Below, in pieces: positions 38,096 to 45,773 of a DNA stretch of 54,366 bases. Both the position numbers and the translations under genes were made by a program. Origin of the DNA: Bdellovibrionales bacterium (GTDB lineage: Bacteria; Bdellovibrionota; Bdellovibrionia; Bdellovibrionales; UBA1609); assembly GCA_023301025.1 (NCBI GenBank), contig JALZUR010000045.1:1-54366 (forward strand). Direction: 5' to 3'. Positions within the stretch are counted from its first letter, which is position 1, and each line of letters opens with the position of its first letter. Below the pieces are notes generated by a model. The model had not been told where the DNA came from. It ran no database searches and was given only the letters and a program-made list of their open reading frames with translations.

Positions 38096-38562
38096 AAACT
38101 TAAGTGCTCCGCTGGCATTTGCGTTTTAAGAGGTTCTTTATTTGAAGTAAGGAGGTTTGATTTTTCTTCTTCAGAAAAAATTAGGTCTTCAACACAGGTT
38201 TCAGTTAAAAATTTAGAAAAGCGCTTATCCCACTCTTTTAAAGGTGATTTGATACTGCAGTGATCTTCACTCTCACAACCCGCTTTTGTTAGGCATGTCA
38301 GGGGTTTAAGTTCGTCTAGAGCCACTAATAAGTCATAAAAATTAATCTCTTTTGTAGGCTTAATAAGGGTGTAGCCCCCTTTTAAACCCTGAGTGGAGAC
38401 TAAAATTCCTTGATTCACCAAGTTTTGTAGTATTTTAGAAAGACTGTTTTTAGATAGCTTGTGGCTCATAGCAATATCTGAGATTGAGAGTCCCTTAGGA
38501 TTCATTTCAAGGCTCTTTAGAGCTATGAGTGAGGTTTCTATCTGTTTTCCAAGCTTTAACAT
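38092..38562 (-). CDS. Rrf2-family Fe-S regulator of the suf operon (IscR/SufR-like)
   Basis: A 156-residue winged-helix protein starting M-L-K-L-G, with helix-turn-helix (about 25-55) and wing (G-L-K-G-G-Y, 59-64). Three cysteines, C90, C96 and C102, have exactly the 6-6 spacing of the [2Fe-2S] ligands of E. coli IscR (92, 98, 104), so it very likely senses cluster status. It is the first gene of the operon and overlaps sufB by 4 bp, so it probably autoregulates the whole unit. A short C-terminal tail follows the ligand region. No clear Shine-Dalgarno precedes the ATG. Confidence 0.9.
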   Translation of the reverse strand: MLKLGKQIETSLIALKSLEMNPKGLSISDIAMSHKLSKNSLSKILQNLVNQGILVSTQGLKGGYTLIKPTKEINFYDLLVALDELKPLTCLTKAGCESEDHCSIKSPLKEWDKRFSKFLTETCVEDLIFSEEEKSNLLTSNKEPLKTQMPAEHLSL

Positions 38563-38894
38563 ACATTTGATTTAGCATTATATGCCTCAAAGTCACCAAA
38601 GTGGTATAATTGATACCTATTTTCAGACTAAAACCTCAAAAGCTTGATACAGTACTTGGTAGGACTGAGGCATGAGACTGGATTGGTCTAGATTTTTAGT
38701 TCAAAATGCATCAACTAGGACGCCATAGATTAGAGGCTTTTATAAAGATATAGTAAAAATTAAATTACAGAGACTGACATTAGAAGTTAAAAATAGAAGA
38801 CTAAAATCTAGAATAGAGCCTTCGAGCTAAATCCTTATCTTTCTTAATGATAAATTTATAAGACACCACAAGAGATAAAGAGGGGATTTTTTTG
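38563..38894. other. Divergent intergenic region between the suf operon and the lipoprotein gene
   Basis: This 332-bp gap holds the suf promoter candidate at its left edge. At its right edge is a strong Shine-Dalgarno for the lipoprotein (AGAGGGGA, about 38879-38886). In the middle, TATAGT at 38749-38754 could be a -10 for the plus-strand gene, with no good -35. I see no convincing open reading frame, tRNA or repeat here. Confidence 0.5.
38577..38617 (-). promoter_or_regulatory. Candidate suf operon promoter with overlapping operator palindrome
   Basis: On the minus strand a perfect TATAAT lies at 38582-38577, 15 bp before the regulator ATG, which would give a nearly leaderless transcript. 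The -35 region is poor and is overlapped by the inverted repeat GGTAT-AATTG-ATACC (38603-38617). A dyad overlapping the -35 of a gene for an Rrf2 regulator is a reasonable autoregulatory operator. It does not match the E. coli IscR consensus in any obvious way. Confidence 0.4.
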
Positions 38895-41096
38895 ATGTTT
38901 CATAAATTTATAAGAATTATCGCAATCTTGGTATTAGGTCTGAGCTTTTGGGCTTGTAGTGATGATAATACGCCTGAAAAACTAACCCCACTTCTTAGTT
39001 TTAATTTACAAGGTGTAAATTCAAATATTACAGTTTTTATAAATGGTACAGAATCTGGTTCATCATCAACAAGTCAAAGTTTAGAAGTTGAACTTAAAGA
39101 TTTTGAAGAGGGTGAGTCAATAGCTATCACTTATGAAAGTGATCAAAATCAATTTTGTGAAATTAATAAACCCACAATTATCTATTCATCTGAAGAGCTA
39201 AATAAAGTTGTTAACATTAAGTGCTACTCTTGGAATTTTGAAACAAATTTACAAATTTCTAACCCTAAAGAAATAGATCTTTCTGATATTAATATTCTTG
39301 TTAATGAGAAAGTTATTGCTACTAGTAATTTAAACCAAACAAGTACAACCACTGTTTTAGATTTAGAGCCAGGTGATACCTACACCGTAACCTATGAAAA
39401 TAGTGATAATATACTCTGTGAAATTGATAACACAAGTGGAACAGTCGACCCTGTAGTAAAAAACATTGCGATTACGATTAACTGTTATGTTTGGAGTATT
39501 GATGTAGATTTACAAGTTTCTAATCCTGGTGATGTAGTTTTGTCAGACTTTGATGTTTTAGTTAATGGTACAGTGCTTGTGTCAAATAACGAATCTGAAA
39601 CTCTAACAGTTCCTGCTTTTGATTTAAGACCCGGAGATTTAATTACAGCCACCTACGAAAGTGATCAAATACACTTTTGTAATGTAAGCTCAACAGAAGG
39701 TTTAGTCAGTATTCAAGCTTTAGAATTAGAAGTGGATGTAACGTGTTTGATTTGGGATCATCCAGATGACTTAACAGATGATATTTCTCCTGAAAATACT
39801 GCTAGTGCTGCACCTCAAGTTGTTATTAATAACCAAGGTAACGGTATAGCAGTTTGGTCTCAAAGTAATTTTTTAAACACGCAAATTTTTATGAGTGAAT
39901 TTAATGACGGAGTATGGTCACATCCTTCAGGAATATTAGATCATATTTCTCCTGCTGGTGAAAATGCCTTTAACCCACAAGTAGCTTTGAGTGAAAATGG
40001 TGATGCTGTTATCACTTGGACTCAATTTAGTGGAACAAACTTTTTAATTTATATGAGTGAAAAAAGAAACGGAATTTGGAGTCATCCACAAACCTTATCA
40101 GAAAACATCTCGCCAACATCACAAAACGCTGCCTTTCCCCAAGTAGCTATCTCTGATAACGGAGAAACTGTAATTGTGTGGGAGCAGCTTGATGGAACAA
40201 ACACACAAATTTATGCGAGCGAATTCAGAAGTAACTTTTGGTTTCATCCAGCGGGCTTGGGAGATAGAGAATCTGTAGCAGGAGAGAATGCAATTTTAGC
40301 TCAAGTTTCTGCAAACGCAGCAGGGGATGCAGTTGTTGCGTGGGAGCAGTTTGATGGGAATCATTTTAAAATATTTAGAAGTGAATATAGAAATGGATCT
40401 TGGATTAGGCCATCTACTCTGAACGAAGGAATTTCACCTGCGGGATCAAATGCAGTACTTGCAAGAACTGCTATTGGTGATAATGGAGATGCGCTAATTG
40501 TATGGGAGCAGTCTGATGGATCTAACACTCAAATTTTTAGGAGTGAATACAGATCTGGTTTATGGTCAGACCCTGTAGATCAAATGGATTACATTTCTTT
40601 AAGTGGTGAAAATGCTGCAACGCCAGAAGTTTCAATTAATGAAACAGGAGAGTCTATAATTGTTTGGGCACAAGGTGATGGAGTCTACTCTCGCATTTAT
40701 AGAAGTGAATATAAAGATCTTACTTGGTCAGGGCCGCAAAGCTTTAGTGATGCTATTTCAATAGAAGAAAGTGATGCAAACTTTCCTGTGGTTGAGATTA
40801 ATAGCAGTGGTCAGTCCATTATTGCTTGGACACAGTTTGATGCGTCTGACAACATACAAGTTTTTAGAAGTGAGTACTATAATGATAGTTGGAGAAATCC
40901 TGAATTCATCACAGATTTTATCTCACCACAAGGAGAGTCTGTTAGTTTAGGTGATATAGAATCTCCAATAGATCTGACACTAAACAACACTGGTGAGTCT
41001 TTTATTGTTTGGCCACAATTTAACGGTTCTGAAAATCAAGTTTATTTAAGTGGAAGAGCTAGATCTGCACCTCAAAAAAATAACATTAAACTGTAA
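38895..41096 (+). CDS. Surface lipoprotein: three Cys-paired beta domains and an eight-repeat predicted propeller
   Basis: I chose the ATG at 38895 over the TTG just before it because AGAGGGGA lies about 8 nt upstream; 733 residues. A lipoprotein signal ends at F-W-A-C with lipid-attachment C21; the next residues are Ser-Asp-Asp, without Asp at +2, compatible with outer-membrane sorting. Residues about 30-283 hold three related domains of about 85 residues, each with two conserved Cys (F-C-E-I or similar, then x-C-x-x-W) that could form one disulfide. From about 285 there are eight repeats of about 54 residues with an I-S-P-x-x-x-N-A start and an I-V-W-x-Q core, suggesting an eight-bladed propeller. 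Function unknown; ligand binding or adhesion at the cell surface is plausible. Confidence 0.8.
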   Translation: MFHKFIRIIAILVLGLSFWACSDDNTPEKLTPLLSFNLQGVNSNITVFINGTESGSSSTSQSLEVELKDFEEGESIAITYESDQNQFCEINKPTIIYSSEELNKVVNIKCYSWNFETNLQISNPKEIDLSDINILVNEKVIATSNLNQTSTTTVLDLEPGDTYTVTYENSDNILCEIDNTSGTVDPVVKNIAITINCYVWSIDVDLQVSNPGDVVLSDFDVLVNGTVLVSNNESETLTVPAFDLRPGDLITATYESDQIHFCNVSSTEGLVSIQALELEVDVTCLIWDHPDDLTDDISPENTASAAPQVVINNQGNGIAVWSQSNFLNTQIFMSEFNDGVWSHPSGILDHISPAGENAFNPQVALSENGDAVITWTQFSGTNFLIYMSEKRNGIWSHPQTLSENISPTSQNAAFPQVAISDNGETVIVWEQLDGTNTQIYASEFRSNFWFHPAGLGDRESVAGENAILAQVSANAAGDAVVAWEQFDGNHFKIFRSEYRNGSWIRPSTLNEGISPAGSNAVLARTAIGDNGDALIVWEQSDGSNTQIFRSEYRSGLWSDPVDQMDYISLSGENAATPEVSINETGESIIVWAQGDGVYSRIYRSEYKDLTWSGPQSFSDAISIEESDANFPVVEINSSGQSIIAWTQFDASDNIQVFRSEYYNDSWRNPEFITDFISPQGESVSLGDIESPIDLTLNNTGESFIVWPQFNGSENQVYLSGRARSAPQKNNIKL

Positions 41097-41127
41097 AGTG
41101 TTTTTTAGTTTTAAATAAATGACTTGG

Positions 41128-41150
41128 ACTAGAGCTTACACTCTAGTTTT
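41128..41150 (+). terminator. Rho-independent terminator after the lipoprotein gene
   Basis: ACTAGAG (41128-41134), a 6-nt loop and CTCTAGT (41141-41147) form a 7-bp stem followed on the plus strand by TTTTAGTTT. The hairpin overlaps the last codons and stop of the convergent minus-strand gene. The stem is modest in GC, so strength is uncertain. Confidence 0.5.
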
Positions 41151-41749
41151 AGTTTAAAGTTACAAAGAGGAAAAGCTCTTCTTTTTATCTCTTTAAGTAA
41201 ACTCTTGTTGAGTAGGCGCTCCACTTTTTTATCTACATAAATAAAGTCTGACTTTATGTTAAAAATAGTTTCGATATAGAGTCTTGAGAAAATACTCCAC
41301 TTAAGAAGATTTTTAATAGAAGGTGCATAGTAAAAATTAGACTCTAAACTCCTTAAGTTTCTTAAAGTGCTGTCATTGGGTGAAGCTATCAAAACTTGAT
41401 TGATTTCAAAATTTGATAGTTGATGTAAAAATTCATTTAAGTCTTCTTTTCCAGAATCAAAACGAAGTATAAAAAAAACATTTTTAGGGAGAGTTGATGT
41501 GTCTTTTAAAGTTTTTGCATCTTTTGGTTTTTTAATACTGGAATCATATATATTTTTATCGCCTCTTGAGCTGATATAAAATGTTTGATTCTCTCTCCAA
41601 ATACTAAATGTTTTAATTTCATCTGTTACAAAAGAGATATTAGATGCGCCTTTTGTTTCTATCCCTACTTTTCTGACAAATGAAAGTAAAATAAAAATAA
41701 TAAAAAAAACAGATGTAAGAACTATAAGAGGGTATGTGAATTTTTTCAT
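41129..41749 (-). CDS. Membrane-anchored protein of unknown function
   Basis: A 206-residue protein with one N-terminal hydrophobic segment (about 5-26), which is an anchor or uncleaved signal, and the rest probably periplasmic. The middle shows alternating strands and helices (F-F-I-L-R-F-D-S, then V-L-I-A-S-P-N-D, then a helix and F-I-Y-V-D). This vaguely resembles the second half of a glycerophosphodiesterase-type barrel, but the catalytic His-Arg start is missing, so I do not assign that function. It sits 53 bp downstream of the nucleoside phosphorylase gene on the same strand and might be co-transcribed with it. Confidence 0.7.
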   Translation of the reverse strand: MKKFTYPLIVLTSVFFIIFILLSFVRKVGIETKGASNISFVTDEIKTFSIWRENQTFYISSRGDKNIYDSSIKKPKDAKTLKDTSTLPKNVFFILRFDSGKEDLNEFLHQLSNFEINQVLIASPNDSTLRNLRSLESNFYYAPSIKNLLKWSIFSRLYIETIFNIKSDFIYVDKKVERLLNKSLLKEIKRRAFPLCNFKLKLECKL

Positions 41750-41802
41750 TTTATAAATTAAGAGTGAAGGTTTTAATTGTGCTGTTATTTATCATAAGTG
41801 TT

Positions 41803-42630
41803 TTAATTAGAATTGTAGTTATTAAAGAATTCTTTAAAAGCGGCAATTAATTTTGGTTTTGCTTTTAAAGATGCTTCTGTTACTTCTTCGTGTGAGAGAG
41901 GTTGATTAGAAATGCCACTTGCAAAGTTTGTTAAACACGAAAGCCCGCAAACTCTAAGCCCGCAGTGATTTCCAGCAATGACTTCTGGAACTGTACTCAT
42001 ACCAACAGCTGAAGCGCCTAGTTTACTAAAGGCTTCTATTTCAGCGGGAGTTTCATAAGAAGGACCTGAAACTCCAATATAAATGCCTTCATGAATCTCT
42101 AAGCCAGAGTCAATGCAAGAAGACTTTAAAAGAGAACTTAACTTTTTATTGTAAGGCTCTGACATGTCATTAAACCTTGGTCCAAGCTCTTTTATGTTCT
42201 CACCTATTAAAGGGTTGTATCCTGTCATGTTGATGTGATCAGTGATCATCATAATCTGTCCAGGCCCCCAGTTAGAATTAAGAGATCCAGATGCGTTAGT
42301 AAGGACAAGGTCTTTAACACCTAAAAGTTTCATAAGCCTTGTAGGGAATACAACTTCTGATGGGGTGTAGCCTTCATAGTAGTGAACACGACCTTGAAGA
42401 AGTGCAATCTTTTCATTTTTGTAAGTTCCAACAATTAGATTTCCTTTGTGGCCCACTACTGTAGATTTAGGAAAATAGGGAATATCTTTAAAAGGAATAG
42501 AAATCTCAATATCTAGTGAGTCAGAAAGATCGCTTAAGCCAGAACCTAATGTTATGGCCAATTTTGGAAATTCAGGGTAGAGCTTATTTATGTAGTCTTT
42601 AGCTTCATTCAATTTGCTTAATTCAGTCAT
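41803..42630 (-). CDS. punA: Purine nucleoside phosphorylase (trimeric type)
   Basis: A 275-residue protein of normal length for the trimeric PNP family. It cleaves purine (deoxy)nucleosides with phosphate to base and (deoxy)ribose 1-phosphate in the cytoplasm. Visible are the phosphate-site motif L-G-S-G-L-S (28-33), V-V-G-H-K-G-N (58-64), Q-G-R-V-H-Y-Y-E-G-Y (79-88), S-Y-E-T-P-A-E (191-197), and the purine-binding Asn in L-T-N-F-A-S-G (about N235). It starts 3 bp after the deoA stop, so it belongs to the deoxynucleoside operon. Exact substrate preference cannot be read from the sequence. Confidence 0.9.
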   Translation of the reverse strand: MTELSKLNEAKDYINKLYPEFPKLAITLGSGLSDLSDSLDIEISIPFKDIPYFPKSTVVGHKGNLIVGTYKNEKIALLQGRVHYYEGYTPSEVVFPTRLMKLLGVKDLVLTNASGSLNSNWGPGQIMMITDHINMTGYNPLIGENIKELGPRFNDMSEPYNKKLSSLLKSSCIDSGLEIHEGIYIGVSGPSYETPAEIEAFSKLGASAVGMSTVPEVIAGNHCGLRVCGLSCLTNFASGISNQPLSHEEVTEASLKAKPKLIAAFKEFFNNYNSN

Positions 42631-42633
42631 AAG

Positions 42634-43932
42634 TTAAATCCTTCTTTGTATAAGTTCTTTAGGAGATACACTCTCTTGGCTAAAAGTAAAAGCTTCTTCT
42701 AAAAGTTTTAGTGAAGCATCTAGTTTGTCTTTAGAGTTGTAGTAAACTTTTACTAGGGGCTCATTAGGTTTTACAACATCGCCAATTTTTTTGTAAAAGT
42801 AAAAACCAACTTCTGGATCTACGGTATCTTCTAAAAATTTACGTCCACCGCCAAGTTCAACACAGGCCCATCCTATTTTTTCATTATCAATACTTTTTAC
42901 AAAGCCATTGGATTCTAAAACTTTAAAGTCATAAGTTTTTTCAGAAATTTTTAACTCAGCACCAGTCCATCCTTGTGCTTTAAACATGGTTTTAGCCACG
43001 TCTAAAACCTTACCAGATTCTAAAGATGTTAAAAGTTTTTCATAGTGTTCGTTTTCTGGTTTAGAGTCCCTAGTGTGAAGTAAAAAAGCGCCGAGTCTAA
43101 GTGTAAGCTCAATTGTGTCGGCATAATCTTTTCTTGCTTGTTCTGTGTAGTTTAAAATTTCAAAGCACTCTTTCATTTCAAGTGCGTTGCCTACGTTTCT
43201 TCCTAATGGCTCAGACATATCAGTGATTAAAGCACATGCTTTGAGACCTAGTGATTCAGATGTCTTTACTAAAGATTCCGCTAATTTAATAGACTCAGCA
43301 AAATCTTTAATAAAAGCCCCGCTTCCAGTTTTCACGTCATAAACAATTGAACTAACACCCTCGGCTACTTTTTTAGAAACAATACTCGCAGTAATGAGTT
43401 CTAATGATGAAACTGTGGCTGTTACGTCTCTTAGGGCATAGAGTTTTTTATCTGCAGGGCACAGATCTTTTGTTTGTCCAATGATTGAAGCTCCGTGATT
43501 TATAACGCATGACTTGAAATCTTTTAAAGACAATTGGGTGTTATAGCCTTTAAGGCTTTCAAGTTTATCTAAAGTGCCACCTGTATGACCTAAACCTCGG
43601 CCTGCCATCATTGGGACATACAAACCAACACTTGCAAGTAAAGGTGCGAGTATCATACTGGTTTTATCCCCAGTGCCACCGGTGCTGTGTTTGTCTACGC
43701 ATTTATCAGAGAGCTCTTCCCAGTTTAGTTGTACACCTGAGTTAATATAGGCTTTGGTAAGATTCATCTTTTCATTTTTATTTAGGCCTTGATAATATAC
43801 TGCCATTAAAAATGCAGACATCTGATACTCGGGAACTTGCCCAAGGTGGTAGTTTTTAACCAGACTGTTGATTTCATCAGATGTAAGTTCTGTTTTGTTT
43901 TGAACTTTTCTAATAAGTTGAACTGGATTCAT
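42634..43932 (-). CDS. deoA: Thymidine/pyrimidine-nucleoside phosphorylase
   Basis: About 432 residues. I place the start at the ATG at 43932 rather than the GTG at 43941, because AAAAGG lies about 8 nt before the ATG but would abut the GTG. Conserved features are the phosphate loop K-H-S-T-G-G-T-G-D-K-T-S (81-92) and the family signature G-R-G-L-G-H-T-G-G-T-L-D-K-L-E (111-125). The enzyme splits thymidine or other pyrimidine deoxynucleosides into base and deoxyribose 1-phosphate. It overlaps the 3' end of deoC by 23 bp. Thymidine-only versus broad specificity is uncertain. Confidence 0.93.
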   Translation of the reverse strand: MNPVQLIRKVQNKTELTSDEINSLVKNYHLGQVPEYQMSAFLMAVYYQGLNKNEKMNLTKAYINSGVQLNWEELSDKCVDKHSTGGTGDKTSMILAPLLASVGLYVPMMAGRGLGHTGGTLDKLESLKGYNTQLSLKDFKSCVINHGASIIGQTKDLCPADKKLYALRDVTATVSSLELITASIVSKKVAEGVSSIVYDVKTGSGAFIKDFAESIKLAESLVKTSESLGLKACALITDMSEPLGRNVGNALEMKECFEILNYTEQARKDYADTIELTLRLGAFLLHTRDSKPENEHYEKLLTSLESGKVLDVAKTMFKAQGWTGAELKISEKTYDFKVLESNGFVKSIDNEKIGWACVELGGGRKFLEDTVDPEVGFYFYKKIGDVVKPNEPLVKVYYNSKDKLDASLKLLEEAFTFSQESVSPKELIQRRI

Positions 43933-44587
43933 CTTTATCACCTTTTACAATGGATATACTTTGACTAGTGCCAAGTCTATCGGCGCCAGCTTTTATAAAA
44001 CGTAAAGCATCTTCTTTAGTTTTTATACCACCACTGGCTTTAATTTTAATTTTAGAGTCTAAATGTTTTCTCATCAATGTCACATCATCAATGCTTGCAC
44101 CTTTATTCATGAAACCAGTAGAAGTTTTTATAAAAGTTGAGGGGTATTTATTAAAAAGATCCAAAAGTTTTAAAAGTTCTTTTTGATTTAACATGCCAGA
44201 TTCAACAATAATTTTAAGACTTTTACTCTTAGAAATATTGTGAAATTCTTGCAATTCATTTTCAACTAGGTTCCAGTTTGATGATTTTAGAGCAGAGTGG
44301 TTTAAAACAACATCAACTTCATCACAGCCTAGCGTAAAAAGTTCACTGATTTCATTAAGTTTAGATGTTAAAGTTGAATAGCCAAAAGAAAAACCACTGA
44401 CTGAGCACATTTTAACAGTATTACTACTTGTAGGTACCATAGCCTTTTTAAGGACTGTCACCCAGCAAGGAGGAACACATACAGAGTAGAACGAGTGGTC
44501 TTTGGCTTCAGTTAGGAGCTGTCCAAAGTCAGTCTCTACAGCACTGTTTTTTAAAAGGGTGTGATCTATATAAGAATTCAGTTTCAT
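43910..44587 (-). CDS. deoC: Deoxyribose-phosphate aldolase
   Basis: A 225-residue TIM-barrel aldolase cleaving deoxyribose 5-phosphate to acetaldehyde and glyceraldehyde 3-phosphate. Catalytic residues are present: D92 in D-E-V-D-V-V-L-N, the Schiff-base lysine K154 in F-I-K-T-S-T-G-F, and K183 in I-K-A-S-G-G-I-K-T. It heads the deoC-deoA-punA unit, so bases and sugar from deoxynucleosides feed central metabolism. No phosphopentomutase gene (deoB) is present here to link the phosphorylases to the aldolase. There is no clear Shine-Dalgarno before the ATG. Confidence 0.95.
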   Translation of the reverse strand: MKLNSYIDHTLLKNSAVETDFGQLLTEAKDHSFYSVCVPPCWVTVLKKAMVPTSSNTVKMCSVSGFSFGYSTLTSKLNEISELFTLGCDEVDVVLNHSALKSSNWNLVENELQEFHNISKSKSLKIIVESGMLNQKELLKLLDLFNKYPSTFIKTSTGFMNKGASIDDVTLMRKHLDSKIKIKASGGIKTKEDALRFIKAGADRLGTSQSISIVKGDKDESSSTY

Positions 44588-44597
44588 AAAGAAACTG

Positions 44598-44627
44598 ATA
44601 ATTAAAACTTAAGAAGATTTAAGTCAA
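44598..44627 (-). promoter_or_regulatory. Candidate deo operon promoter, close to leaderless
   Basis: On the minus strand TTGACT (44627-44622, 5 of 6) is followed after 18 bp by AATTAT (44603-44598, 4 of 6). Transcription would begin within a few bases of the deoC ATG at 44587, which fits the missing Shine-Dalgarno there. Confidence 0.35.
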
Positions 44628-44654
44628 AGGTTCAAAGAGAGGTTCGTTAGTAGT

Positions 44655-45695
44655 TTAAGCTGCTCTTGTTCTCTTTGAAAGAAATGGTGCAGCTGTTTCA
44701 GGTGAGATTAACCCTTTTTCAATAAGCTTACTAACGTAGTGGTCTATGTTGAACATTCCATTAGCTCTTCCAGTTTGCATGACAGAAACAATTTGATTTG
44801 TCTTAGACTCTCTTATTAGATTTCCTACAGCATTTGTATTTATTAAAACCTCTAGAGCCGCAACTCGTCCTCCACCAACTTTTGGTAAAAGTGTTTGTGC
44901 AATTACACCTTTTAAACTTTCTGCAAGCATACTTCTAATTTGTGCTTGTTTCTCATGAGGGAAAACATCTATGATTCTATCAACGGTTCTTATAGCTGTA
45001 TTCGTGTGTAGAGTACCAAAAACAAGATGACCTGTTTCTGCTGCTGTAAGCGCAAGTTGTATGGTTTCTAAGTCTCTCATCTCACCGATAAGAATAACAT
45101 CAGGATCTTCTCTTAAGGCTGCAGAAAGTGCATTTGGGAATGTTTTCGTGTGTGAAGAAAGTTCTCTTTGATTGATTAAAGATTTTTTTGAATTGTGAAC
45201 AAATTCAATTGGATCTTCGATGGTTAGAATGTGTTTTTGTTTTGTCTGATTAATATGATCAATTAGGGCCGCAAGAGTTGTTGATTTACCACTTCCAGTT
45301 GCACCTGTAACAACTACTAGTCCTTTTTGAACTTCTGTAAGTTCAGTTAAACTCATAGGAAGACCAAGCTGAGTTAAGTTTGCTACAGTACTTGGAACTG
45401 CCCTAAAAACTGCCGCAAGACCTCTTCTTTGAACAAAGATATTACATCTAAACCTACCTAGATTTGGAACTTGGTACCCAAAATCTAACTCCCAATTTTT
45501 AGAAAAAAGAGTTCTTTGTCTTTCATTTAATATTTCAAAAATTAATGCCTTCACTTCATCGTGAGTCATAATTTTATGAGGGGATCTGAGAATCTCACCA
45601 TGAACTCTGAAATAAGGGGGCTCACCTGAGGTAAGGTGAAGATCTGAGGCCTCTTGTTCAATCATAGATTGAAAGAGAGTGTCGATTTGTGCCAT
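44655..45695 (-). CDS. pilT: Type IV pilus retraction ATPase PilT
   Basis: A 346-residue PilT-family hexameric ATPase, normal length. Landmarks are the N-terminal S-D-L-H-L-T-S-G (17-24), Walker A G-A-T-G-S-G-K-S-T (131-139), Walker B V-I-L-I-G-E-M-R-D (200-208) with the catalytic Glu205, the His box H-L-V-F-G-T-L-H-T-N, and a V-G-N-L-I-R-E-S-K motif matching the A-I-R-N-L-I-R-E element needed for retraction. A very good Shine-Dalgarno (AAGGAG) precedes the ATG. It drives pilin disassembly at the inner membrane for twitching and surface attachment. No other pilus gene is in the window. It is divergent from rng. Confidence 0.95.
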   Translation of the reverse strand: MAQIDTLFQSMIEQEASDLHLTSGEPPYFRVHGEILRSPHKIMTHDEVKALIFEILNERQRTLFSKNWELDFGYQVPNLGRFRCNIFVQRRGLAAVFRAVPSTVANLTQLGLPMSLTELTEVQKGLVVVTGATGSGKSTTLAALIDHINQTKQKHILTIEDPIEFVHNSKKSLINQRELSSHTKTFPNALSAALREDPDVILIGEMRDLETIQLALTAAETGHLVFGTLHTNTAIRTVDRIIDVFPHEKQAQIRSMLAESLKGVIAQTLLPKVGGGRVAALEVLINTNAVGNLIRESKTNQIVSVMQTGRANGMFNIDHYVSKLIEKGLISPETAAPFLSKRTRAA

Positions 45696-45773
45696 TAAAA
45701 GCTCCTTGGGAATATACTTTTTTATAAAAGCTACAGTTATAAATCTATCGGTTAAAATCAGGGATTACTTTTG

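Noticed and set aside
38641-38880. A tRNA or small RNA gene between suf and the lipoprotein gene
   Set aside because: No cloverleaf, no T-loop consensus and no clear terminator; only a very short 18-codon frame is present.
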